Shown piece after piece: positions 51,510 to 61,512 of a DNA stretch of 64,000 bases. A program made the position numbers and the translations under genes. The first letter of the stretch is position 1. The number at the start of each line of letters is the position of its first letter. This DNA is from Daedaleopsis sinensis (Eukaryota; Basidiomycota; Agaricomycetes; Polyporales; Polyporaceae). The stretch covers positions 1,736,001-1,800,000 of the forward strand of contig CM066305.1 of the NCBI GenBank assembly GCA_033807695.1, given 5' to 3'. The notes under the pieces were generated by a model. That model was not told where the DNA came from, searched no databases, and was given only the letters and a program-made list of their open reading frames with translations.

Positions 51510-53071
51510 ATGAACGCTCTCCGCTCGCGGCCATATATAAAGCACTCGACGTTGTCTACGCTTTCGTCCCCCCTCCTCCGTTCCACTCTTCCCCGGACGT
51601 TCTCCTCGGTCAGACCGGTCTTGCTCACCCCGGCGCGTCAGCACCGTCACGTCTCGTTCCAGCCCTCTCGCCCAGTCTCTGCCACGACAGCCATTCCAGC
51701 AATGTCCGCCATGTCCACCCCGACGCCCATCATCTCGAAGGTCATGCCCGAGTGCTGGGGCCACCGCGGAGTGTGTCATGGATTCAACCTAGCTCATGCG
51801 CCAGTTCTTGACGTGCGTGACGCGTAACAGGCCTCAGCCCGCTTCCCCGAGAACACGCTTGCCAGCTTCGAAGCCGCCATCCGCGACGGCGCGGAAGGCA
51901 TTGAGAGCGGTATTTGGCTCGCGCCCCCCGTCATCCGTGTTGAGACCGTGACACGTGTAAGCAGACGTCCATGTGTCCGTAGATGATGTTGTCATCATGT
52001 TCCACGACCCTTGTGAGTCTCCGTAGTCTCTGCGACCGCCCCAAGCCTTCTGTTGACGCGTCATTGCAGCTGTGGACAGGGTAACAGATGGTGAAGGTAT
52101 GTAGGATGCTTGTATGCAGCCAGTCGGTCGTTGTTGACGCTTGTCTTTGCAGGGCTCATCAGGGAAAGGCTCTGGTACGGCGAGGGTGGGATGCACCAGC
52201 TCCGGACCGTGAAGGAGCCCAAACAGTCGCTCGCGACCTTCGAGGAGACCATCCAAATGCTCATGAAGGTACATACCTTTCTTGCCTCCCTCCGTCTCCC
52301 GCCGACTCCTTCCTTCAGCCAGAGAACCGTCAGGTGAAGTTTAACGTCGACGTGAAAGTGCAGAACAAGCCCGCGCACCTCTTCGCGCTCATGCACAAGA
52401 TCATCTCCGCCCAGCCCGACTGGGAGACAACTCTCGCGCCGCGGATACTTCTCGGGCTCTGGCACCCGACGTTCCTCCCGCACGCGAAGACGCACCTGCC
52501 GTACTGCCGGCGGTCGTACATCGGGCAGAGCATCGCGGTCGCGCGCAAATACTTCTGGGACAGCTGCGACGTGTTCTCGATTAAGTTTTCGACGCTCGCC
52601 ATGGCGGACGGTGCGAAGTTCCGCAAGGACTGCAAGGCTTCGGGCAAGAAGATCATGGCGTGGACTGTGAACGACCCCGAGCACATGGTCGAGGTACGTG
52701 GTTAAGAACGCAGAGTTTGAGCAATCGGTCTCTGACCGCGCATTGTGGCAGGCGGTCCGGTGGGGCATTGATGTAATCATCACGGACGTGACGAAGACGT
52801 GGCTCGATCTCCGGTCCGCGCTACAAGGTAGGCTTTGCCTCGTTCTGGCTCCCCGTGGCATCCGAGAAGCTGAATGAATTGTATTCCCACTACTGCAGTC
52901 GACTACGACAAGATTGCGGCACAGCACAGCCGGATGTTCTACTGGACGACCCTCGAGTTCTACACGCCCATGCAGATCTACCAGCGTCGTCGGGACCACA
53001 GCTATCTTGAAGGGTATGCAGGTCCATTCCGCAAGATGGACACCGTGGAACCTCTGCAAGTCGTCTCATGA
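51510..53071 (+). CDS. PGC1: glycerophosphodiester phosphodiesterase-domain protein, Pgc1-like, copy 1
   Basis: Eight exons (51510-51770, 51831-51909, 51965-52012, 52070-52096, 52153-52268, 52319-52693, 52752-52827, 52899-53071) encode 384 aa. The GDPD TIM-barrel opens with WGHRGASARFPENT (catalytic His and Glu), continues with ESDVHVS and MFHDP (second His), and ends with WTVNDPEHMVEAVRWGID. The layout matches yeast Pgc1, a phosphatidylglycerol phospholipase C, rather than GDPDs acting on soluble glycerophosphodiesters. The first 55 residues are Ser/Arg/Leu-rich without acids, which suits a mitochondrial presequence, consistent with turnover of phosphatidylglycerol; copy 2 lacks this extension. 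The pair is a direct tandem duplication with equal exon lengths across the domain. Confidence 0.9.
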
Positions 53072-54175
53072 GCATCATGCTCGATTCGATCCGTATAGAC
53101 TTTCCTTCCATCTCTTGCCGTACTTCTCATTCATCCGGGTTTCAGGGTTGTTTGGTGTCCTCGTCCCATCGCATAGAGAGAGTTTCCCAGTCCGCTATCG
53201 CTATCCTACTTGCTTAGAATCTTGGATCTCAACTTTCCCAGTATTGCTTTCATCATGAATCTGTCTCTCCCCCATACTCAGTCTCCGTCCGCCCACCCAT
53301 AATCTGCCACACACCCTTGACAATTTCTGACATTGTTCCGGTTGCACTTCGAACGAGGACCAGTATTACCTGCCACTTAGGTTCCTGGCGTGGTAAGCAC
53401 AATGCAGTGCTGATCAATACACTGTTTGACTTCGATTTCTAGACCCCCCCGTACCGGTCGGTCTTTGTATGTCAAAAAGTTCAGGCTTTAGACTGGACCC
53501 ACAATGTACTCCGCAAGCTCAGTAAGCTGCTTGAGGTCAGCTGGAGGGACCTAGTATGCGTACGTTTGCCCCCCTTGGTTGATGGTTCTCTGTTGCCCTG
53601 TGGCCACAGAGTCGGTGGGAACTTCATCCACGCACGTTTGTCCCAATTCCTCCCGCGTCCGAGGGAAAGGTCCAGGAGGCGGTCTGGATGATTGTCGCGT
53701 CGACGTCAGTGTGCTGACGGACCACGGAGGTTCAACGTCAACCTTCATGACGAGAACACACTGACTGCTGGTGCCGCCTTGCTTGATCAATTGGGAGAGG
53801 TTAATATTCATTGACTGACCTTGTCACTCCAAGTGCGCCTGTGGCGAGGCTGCGACTAGACATAATAGGGGGTGGTGGCCACTCGCACTTGAACGTTTGA
53901 ACGTGCGGGGCGAGGCTGCGAGATTCCGAGAGCGCTGCCGAACCCAGACGTATTTACGCTGCCGTATTCGTGCATACGGCGCGCGTGTGCCTTGGGATTG
54001 GACACACCCGGCGCCGCCATTAACGTTCACGCACGGGTATATATTCGCGGGCCAGATATCGACGTCCATGTATATAATACGCTGCACCCTGCGCCGGCTC
54101 CCCGCGTCCGCAATCGCTGTCCTCACCGTTCATTCTACGCCGTCTTCTCCGAGCTTGCGGTCCAGGTGCCGACAT
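53072..54175. other. intergenic between the two Pgc1-like genes
   Basis: No exon is supported. It contains the 3' UTR of copy 1 and the promoter of copy 2. An upstream frame that runs into the copy 2 start (from 53897) is Arg-rich and not conserved-looking, so the ATG at 54176 is preferred. Confidence 0.5.
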
Positions 54176-55660
54176 ATGGGCAACACGACGACCACGACTG
54201 AGGCCTCGACGTCGACGTCGACATCGAGCGCATGGGGGAGGAAGCTGCCTGAGTGTTGGGGTCATCGAGGGGTGAGTGCGGTATTCTTTCTGAGTGTTGA
54301 CGGCGCTCTGCTCGAAGATTGACGTCAACGGAATATAGGCGTCTGCTGCATTTCCAGAGAACACCCTCGCAAGCTTCGAGAGAGCGATTAAGGACGGCGC
54401 GGAGGGGATAGAGAGTGGTCAGTATCTCTTATAATCATGCACCCCTCCAGACCGATGCGCTGAGTGCTTGCAATAGATGTGCACGTCTCCTTGGATGATG
54501 TCGTCATAATGTTCCATGACCCTAGTACGTTCATGCCGTATGCATCTGCGCCGCGGTACATATTTATGATAGTTTCTAGCCTTGGATAGGACGACGAATG
54601 GAAAGGGTGCGTAATGTATTCACCATTTGCGAAATATGCTCATGGTGTATCTGCAGGCAAGATTAAGGAGCAGAAGTGGTATGGCTCTGACGGCATGCAG
54701 CAGCTGCGGACGGTGGCAGAGCCCAAGCAAGCCATCCCTACCTTCGCTGAGACTGTAGAGCTGCTGATGAAGGTGCGTCTGTGTCCGAATTCAAGTCTCA
54801 AACCATACTTATGTATGCGGCTGGTGCAGCCGGAGAACAGGCACGCGACGTTCAACATTGACGTTAAGGTGTTCAACGAGCCCCTGCACTTGTTCGCGCT
54901 GTTGCACGAGATCATCTCTGCGCAACCGAACTGGCAAACCGACCTCGCGCCGCGGATAGTATTGGGTGTTTGGCACCCGCGATTCCTCCCACACGCAAAG
55001 GCAGTACTGCCCTATTGCAAGCTGTCCTATATTGGGATCAGCATCGCGCACGCGAGAGAATACTTCTGGGACAGCTGCGACGTGTTTTCGCTCAACTTTT
55101 GCATATGGGCGAGCTGGGAGGGGCAGAGGTGCGTGCGAACGGGGTTGTCGCTATTGCTGCGACGCTGACGTTTGTTTCGTGAGCAGGTTCTTGCGGGAAT
55201 GCCAGGAGGCGGGCAAGAAGACGATGGTGTGGACGGTTAACGACCCCGTTGAAATGATCGAGGTACGGAGCGCGGTCGCGTGTAAATCGAAGTGCCGCCC
55301 CTCATGAGTTCGATAGGCTGTTCGGTGGGGCGTGGACGTGATTCTGACCGATAAGACCAAGGATTGGCTTGACCTGCGGGAAACTCTCAGGAGTACGTAC
55401 CGTTGCTCCTGCCCTTGTGACCGAGGAACTCACGAAGCTGATGGTTTACTCTAGCGAATTACGACGATATCCTCGCGCGTCACAGCAGCATGTTCCTCTG
55501 GAAGTCGGCGAAATTCTACTTCCCCGCTCGGATGTTCTGGGAAGGGATGATGTCGCGCAGGTTGCAGAGATTCGGTGGCCCGTTCAGAAAGTTTGACGAA
55601 TATGCGCCACCTCCCAGTGTCACTGTGCCCCCGGTGGCCGGTGCGGCTGCGAAGGCGTGA
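54176..55660 (+). CDS. PGC1: glycerophosphodiester phosphodiesterase-domain protein, Pgc1-like, copy 2
   Basis: Nine exons (54176-54271, 54339-54417, 54477-54524, 54580-54606, 54657-54772, 54830-55128, 55187-55262, 55317-55392, 55455-55660) encode 340 aa. All GDPD catalytic motifs are kept: WGHRGASAAFPENT, ESDVHVS, MFHDP and WTVNDPVEMIEAVRWGVD. Exon lengths of 79, 48, 27, 116 and 76 nt match copy 1 exactly. Copy 1's 375-nt exon is here 299 plus 76 nt, split by an extra 58-nt intron. The N-terminus is short and Thr/Ser-rich instead of a mitochondrial presequence, and the C-terminus is extended and Pro/Ala-rich, so the two proteins may work in different places. Function is inferred from the family. 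Confidence 0.9.
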
Positions 55661-56083
55661 ATGATTGGGTATGACTCGCGAGCGGGGACGGGACGTCTGG
55701 GTACGGCAGATGGGTTATTGCGGGCTTGTGTTCCGATTAGGAGTTTGGTAAAGGCTAATTTCGGTGAGCTCTATAGACTGTAGAACGAGGATCGACGCAT
55801 TGTCGACGCCGCAACCTGCGATGTAGGATAGAGGGAAGTAGATGAATACATAGACGAATAACGGAATATGATTTTGACTGGATGGAGAGAGGGGGCCAAA
55901 TAGGGGACAACAGGCGTCGGTGGTGGAGATCACCACAAGGCTCTCTATGCCAGAGCGCCCACTGTCTTTTGCCCATTCCCCCTCCGATAGACGATTACTA
56001 CTAGCTCCTCACGCTCTCACACCTCCCCCCTGCCCGTCCTGACTCGACGTGGGGGCGCGCACGCGTCCCAACACTCTCCAGCT
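55661..56083. other. intergenic upstream of the Ser/Pro-rich gene
   Basis: No exon is seen. The last 110 bp before the ATG at 56084 are pyrimidine-rich, as in many fungal 5' flanks. Confidence 0.5.
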
Positions 56084-58150
56084 ATGTACGCTCCTTCAAA
56101 GCGTCGAGGTCACCATCGCAAGCGGCTTTCTGCTCTCCGTCTTTCCTCGGATTCGACAGTGACTACCCTCCCGCTCTACACCTCTCCACCCCGGCACCGT
56201 CTCTCCGAGCTCTCAGACATCCCCTCAGAGCAACCGCCAGCGTACTCGGACAGCGCAGAAGAGGCCGACGAGGACACAGACTCTACAAATTCTGACTCCG
56301 AAGTCGTTTACGTTCCCAGTCCTCCCCCAAGCCTGCCCGTGTCCCCTCGCCGCCCACGCCGACCTCAAGCGCGTTCACACAGTAGCTCTAGACGGCAGAA
56401 CAGTGTCGCGAACGCGAACGATCCTTATCTCGACTCTCTACTAGCACGCAGCATCCACGCACTCGAAATGTCCAACACGCTCCTCCAGTCGTCTATGTCC
56501 ACCCAAACGAGCCTCTCAGCAGTGCTTGCGGACGACGCCATCGCGGATCGCCACCTCGAGGAGCGCACGAGGAAACTCACGTCCCGCATCCGGAGTAATA
56601 GAGATATGCACGAAGCGTGGATGGACGATTTGGAAGAGATCTCCAGGGGCGTCGAAGGCCTTGTCCGTGGTGAGGACACCTCAGATGACGACAATCTGGC
56701 TTCCACCTCCCAGCGTGACGCGCCGATTAGCCAAAGCCTTCCCACTTCCAGCCTTGAACAGCGCATGGGGGCTCAGTCAAGATCACGTCGTCAGGCGTCG
56801 CAGGATTTCCGACAACACCATGCTTCCGGGTCTAGCTCGAATCTCCAGCTCTCTGTGCACGATCGCAGTCATTTCATCGCTCCAGCACCACGCGCGATCA
56901 CCATGTACATTGACTCCTCTGAAGCTGCCGACTTGATTTCACTTCCTTCCACCCTCGGGGTTCGTCCGGACACTCGTCCGCCACCAACGCCGCTTCCTAG
57001 TCAGACCGCGCACATACCAGCCACACCAGAACTGGACCGCATTCCTGCGTCCGCTCCCATTGAGCAGCATCACAGGCGTGCGGCAGACATGCTAGCATCG
57101 TACGTCATGCCCCGTCCGTCTTCCTCCATCTCCTCCTCTCCCCCCTTTTCGCGCCTCCGCCGTCGGTCATCCAGCAGTAGTGCTGCCACTGTGAAGCGAT
57201 CCCGCGTCTCCAAGTCCCCACCACCTCCCATCCGCATAGAAGCGTCTTCTAGTCCCTCCTCTTCGGTTGCCCTACGGTCTCGTTCCAACACGCCATGCCG
57301 GGAATCTCCCGTTCAGCGACAACTTCGCTCATTAACCCCACCCATCGAAGAATTGTCGACCTCTTCAGCCTCTTCTGAATCGGCTACTTTGCATGTCGAT
57401 CGCACCGTGGAATCCCTTCGCCAGATTCTCGAGAAACAGCGGACTGCTTCTCAGTCTTCAGGCAAACCCGCCTCTGCTCAATCCGTCCCGACCATCTCAA
57501 GACCCTCACTTCTATCTCCTCCAGTCGCACCACCCACTTCGGGCACCTCGACCGCGACCGCCTCTGTGTCTCGACTGTTCACAAACCCGCGATACACAAC
57601 TTCTACCCGAGCCCCCTCTCCGCCCAAACAATCGTCTTTGAAGAAGGCGTCGCAGCCGTCTACCCCTGTCACTCCGTCGCCGTCGCCGTCCCTACTCAGT
57701 GTTCCAGACCTCCTCGGGTTGGGAGGGCGCACGCGGAGCTCTGGGTCGTCCGGCGCGTCCACGCCCAAGCGGATCTCCTTCGCAGAGCCCCCAGAGTCGT
57801 ACTCAAGCACGAAGCCGGAAGGGTCGTCGTCCAAGTTCCGTGCGGCGCACAAGACGCGGTCCAAGCCTAACTCTGGCGGGGCCCGCGGGAGGGACGCGAA
57901 GGGCAAGGGCAAGGCGAAGGCGAAGGACGACGAGAGCGACGGGGAGAACTTGAAGGTCGGCTGGTGGGCCAGCTGGCTGCTTGGGGCGGCAGGGCCGGAC
58001 AGCGGGAGCGCACTCACGGCGCCGGGCGCGGGACGGTCACGGTCGGAGGAGCGCTATGCGTCGTTCGCGAGCCCGCGGGCGGCGGCGGCGGGCGGGACCT
58101 GGTCGATGCGCCCTGGGTTTGGGAGCAGCATCGAGGAGTGGGGCGCATAG
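56084..58150 (+). CDS. intronless Ser/Pro-rich, mostly disordered protein of unknown function
   Basis: A single uninterrupted frame of 688 codons. Codon use is typical of the neighbouring genes, and the length cannot be chance. Acidic and Ser/Pro-rich low-complexity sequence fills most of the protein. One likely helical segment (about residues 120-190, including EMSNTLLQSSMSTQTSL and RKLTSRIRSNRDMHEAWMDD) carries a predicted coiled coil. Near the C-terminus a basic run (GKGKAKAKDDE) precedes a tryptophan-rich segment (VGWWASWLLGA). The combination of a long disordered arm, a short coiled coil and basic/aromatic C-terminal motifs suggests a scaffold or nuclear adaptor. A basidiomycete-only family is likely. 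No domain is recognised. It is the only long intronless gene here. Confidence 0.8.
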   Translation: MYAPSKRRGHHRKRLSALRLSSDSTVTTLPLYTSPPRHRLSELSDIPSEQPPAYSDSAEEADEDTDSTNSDSEVVYVPSPPPSLPVSPRRPRRPQARSHSSSRRQNSVANANDPYLDSLLARSIHALEMSNTLLQSSMSTQTSLSAVLADDAIADRHLEERTRKLTSRIRSNRDMHEAWMDDLEEISRGVEGLVRGEDTSDDDNLASTSQRDAPISQSLPTSSLEQRMGAQSRSRRQASQDFRQHHASGSSSNLQLSVHDRSHFIAPAPRAITMYIDSSEAADLISLPSTLGVRPDTRPPPTPLPSQTAHIPATPELDRIPASAPIEQHHRRAADMLASYVMPRPSSSISSSPPFSRLRRRSSSSSAATVKRSRVSKSPPPPIRIEASSSPSSSVALRSRSNTPCRESPVQRQLRSLTPPIEELSTSSASSESATLHVDRTVESLRQILEKQRTASQSSGKPASAQSVPTISRPSLLSPPVAPPTSGTSTATASVSRLFTNPRYTTSTRAPSPPKQSSLKKASQPSTPVTPSPSPSLLSVPDLLGLGGRTRSSGSSGASTPKRISFAEPPESYSSTKPEGSSSKFRAAHKTRSKPNSGGARGRDAKGKGKAKAKDDESDGENLKVGWWASWLLGAAGPDSGSALTAPGAGRSRSEERYASFASPRAAAAGGTWSMRPGFGSSIEEWGA

Positions 58151-58802
58151 CGTCTGATGGTACGGCGGCGGTCTCGACGCTATGTCGAGGTGAGCTGCGT
58201 GATCATTCCGGTTTCAAGTGTGTATGCTGACAAGAGATTGCACTTAGACAGGCCGGACTGGATAATTTATACATTATCTCTGACGAACTGTGATGTTAAC
58301 TTACGACTCACCTCCCCACGACTTAACCCTCCTTGCCATATTCTCTTCTGGTTCTGCGCTCTCCATTGATCCTTTCCTATATTTTAATGTTTCTAACATG
58401 CGCATCAGCATCTTCGCATTTTTGATCTCCTGCATTTCCCCGTATTCTGTGCTGTATTACTTGCATAGCCCGCCACAATCGTTACAGCATTTGCTCTCTC
58501 TTCTTCTCCGGCTTTCTTCTTAGCTATCGCCCATACCGTTCACGTTCAGATACCCACCCTGCACATCGCGCACTGCACATTAGTGCGACACTCGAGACGC
58601 GCCCCTAGGCTTTTTACGATACGAAAGCATGTAGAGTACCCAGCCACTTGTCATGACGCGGACGTCGACAGCGACCTCTAGCATCGCAATGCATCTCTAA
58701 ATGATTTTGGTTGAACATTTTGGGTAGAGCTACAATCTTTGGCACAACCAACGGTACCGTAGGATCGATGCAAGTAATAGGTCAGCTCGCCCGACAGCCA
58801 AG
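58151..58802. other. intergenic between convergent genes
   Basis: This is 652 bp of relatively AT-rich sequence with the 3' UTRs of the flanking convergent genes. No exon is seen. Confidence 0.5.
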
Positions 58803-61462
58803 CTACAGCACAAGCTCCTCGACCTGGTACAGCCCGACAGCCATCCCCGCCTGCTCGTGCGCCATCCGCCTCTTCCGCCGCCAGTCCTTGCCGCTGTCGC
58901 CCTTCCCCTCCTTCGCATCGGTCTGCGCGCGCGCCTTCGCGGCCGCCGCGCGCGCGAACGGCTCGAGCGGCCCGCACAGCACCTCGAGCTCGCCCGCGTT
59001 CGCGAGCGCAGGCTGGATGTGCGCCGCGAGCGTGCGCAGGAGCTTGTGCGCGGGCGCGTGCGCGAGGAGCGCGAGGAAGGACGCGTCGAGGACGGTCTGG
59101 ACGAACGCGAGGACGCTAGCCAGCGGGGGGGTGTCCGTGGGCTGCTGCTGCTCGGGGCGGTCTGCGAGGAGCGCGCCGTCTGCGGTCTGCGACACGATCC
59201 ATTTGTCGAGGAGGTCGAGGATGGGGGCGAGGTCGCCCGCGTCGGGGAGGTGTTTTCGGAGCGCGGTGCGCTGGAGCGCGGGCGTGGAGGGGTAGATAAC
59301 GCACTGCGCGAGGAATGTCGAGAGGGCGGGTGCTGTGCTCGAGTCGACTTGCATGGCGTCCTCGTCTGCCGCTGCCGTGCGCTGGTGTGCTGCGACGACT
59401 TGTTTGAGGAGAGACATGATGTCGTCTTCTGGCAAGTCGGTGACGGTGCGCATTGCCAATGAGACCGCATGCTGCGATGGACATGAGCGACGAGGTCGTT
59501 GGCGAGCGGGAAAGAGACGTACCCAGTCATTCCTGGTCGCTAGAGCTGGTAGCAAGCCGCCTTCGACCATGGACGAGCTCACCATGCGGTTTTCTAGGAG
59601 GTGGGTCACGATCTTCGCGGAGTACGCTCCCGACTTCTGCGTTTTGCTATCGCTAGACGAACCTTGAGCGCTGGCAGGCGTATGCAAGACGAGCTCTAGC
59701 AATCCCTGCACGAATGGATACTCCATGAGCGGGCCTTGGCTCTCGACCTCCTGGCCCTGTGCCGCCGCTTTCCCCTTGCTCTGCTGCTTGATGTACTCGA
59801 AGTACGCGCTCTCGGCGTCGGAGGTGCTGCCGTTCGCGCTCCCGTCGACAGCCGCTTTGATCTCCCGCAGCGCTTTTCGTGCCCCGGCACTCATCTCGGA
59901 TGCGCCTCGTGTGGTCTGCCCTTGCCCTTGTGCATTCGGACCGAGCTTGGTCGAAAGCCATCTTGCGCCCGCGTTTGCCTTACCCATCGCAGCTGCGATC
60001 GTTGACGTCGCTGGGACCGTAAGCGGTACAACGAGAAGCGTAGACCGCGCACTCGCGTCGCCCTGCAGGTCTCTTTCAGGGAAAGGCAGGAGAGCGAGGA
60101 GGGCATTGAGTTGCACTGTGCCGGTCTTCTGTGCAGTGGGCGAGGTCTGGAGCTTCAACATGGCACCGTGCTTCTTGGGACGAGGAAGCGTAGAGGGCAC
60201 TGAGATTGATTGTTGGGCGAGCAAGACGCCGTAGCGCAGATCCCAGAGAAGGAGGACTATCTCGGAAGCCGAGCCGATAGTAATGGCAGAAAGTAGGACG
60301 TGTGAGGATGTTAGCGCTGTGATAGACACTTCGGACGTGCGGGTAGTGTTGATGAAGGTGAGATTCTGCAAGCGCAAAGGCTCAGCGGCTTGGGATATCG
60401 TGAGCGAGGATGTGGGGGAGGATGTGAGGGAGAGTGCAAGCCAGCTTCCCGATGCCGCTGTAGGTGTATGAGCAATATCCCGCCATAAATGTGCTGGAAG
60501 GACATACATAGGACACTTATACAGCCGGAGCTACTGCATGATACGTCGAGAGTGTCCTGTGCTCCGTTAAGCCATTAGCCATGGTGCAAGCACGGTAAAA
60601 CTCACCGTTTCCTCTATAGGCACACCACATTCACCAATAAAACTGAGGCTCTCGACGCTGATGCCTACGACATTGAGCCTAAGCACCTCCCCGCTTCGCA
60701 GCAGAGACACAGATATTGCTCTGTGTGCTGCAGCGGTATGTGAGGTGAGGAAGGAACAAGAGTCGGCAGGGAAGAGGAAGTGTTTCACGAGAGTACTGGA
60801 CAGGTGATTTTGTGGGGACACCGTTTGCTGTACTCGGAGCTCCTTGTCCGCTATTGAAACTTCACCAGCAGAGCTGACAAGTACAACATGATCCAGTAAA
60901 CGGTCGGACGCGTATATGTGCGCGATTGTATGCGGCATCTTGAAGAACAATCGAGGTTATAGAGGATTCTAGCACGCCGCGGACTGAATACACTTACGAT
61001 TGCAACCCTTTTCTTCATCTCACTTTGAGCACTGGAAGACATTCCTCCTGAGAGATCCTCCTCCCATGCGACCACCGTCTTGCCCTTCCCTTCTGGCTGC
61101 ACGTCCGCACCTGATTCAAGGGCCGCATAGGTCGTACATGTCTGAGAACCGGCCTTGGTTGGTCTTACACGCGTTACTGGAGCACATGAGAAGATAGTAG
61201 AAGGGCCCAGAGTATGCGAGACGGCAGGATGCAACGTTGAGGTCTAGAATTCAGCTGGAGACACTACCCGAAATGTGCGATTTGCGATACGTACATCGAG
61301 AACATGTACCCCGTCTGCCTGGACGGCTACCGTGACGAATGGGTCCGCATTACTTCCTGATGGTAGCGAAGCGTATAGGGAGTCGAGTTTGCGTTTTTTG
61401 TGTGCAGAGGACTCGGGATAGGACGAGAGGAGAAAGGGCTCTGAGACGGTGGCTGCACTCAT
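58803..61462 (-). CDS. NOL11: NOL11/Utp8-like SSU-processome (U3 snoRNP) protein
   Basis: Five exons on the minus strand (61462-61295, 61243-60998, 60938-60606, 60530-59523, 59471-58803) encode 807 aa. The N-terminal 400 residues form a beta-propeller-like domain (VQADGVHVLD, VVLVSSAGEVSIAD, EIVLLLWDLRYGVLLAQQ). The C-terminal third is helical and carries NOL11 landmarks: a LAQCVIYPSTPALQRTALRK helix pair, VLDASFLALLAHAPAHKLL and the very end GLYQVEELVL, which matches the GLYSIEVLEL end of human NOL11. NOL11/Utp8 belongs to the t-UTP subcomplex, which links rDNA transcription to early pre-18S processing in the nucleolus. The start of exon 4 is chosen by phase; an acceptor 15 nt downstream is also in phase. 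Its start codon lies only 50 bp from the stop of the next gene upstream. Confidence 0.82.
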
Positions 61463-61512
61463 CTCGGTACGAAAGTAAGATCCAATTTTTCGATGCGAAG
61501 TACACTCGACTA

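Noticed and set aside
57478..58017. 179-codon minus-strand frame
   Set aside because: Shadow of the 688-codon gene on the opposite strand.
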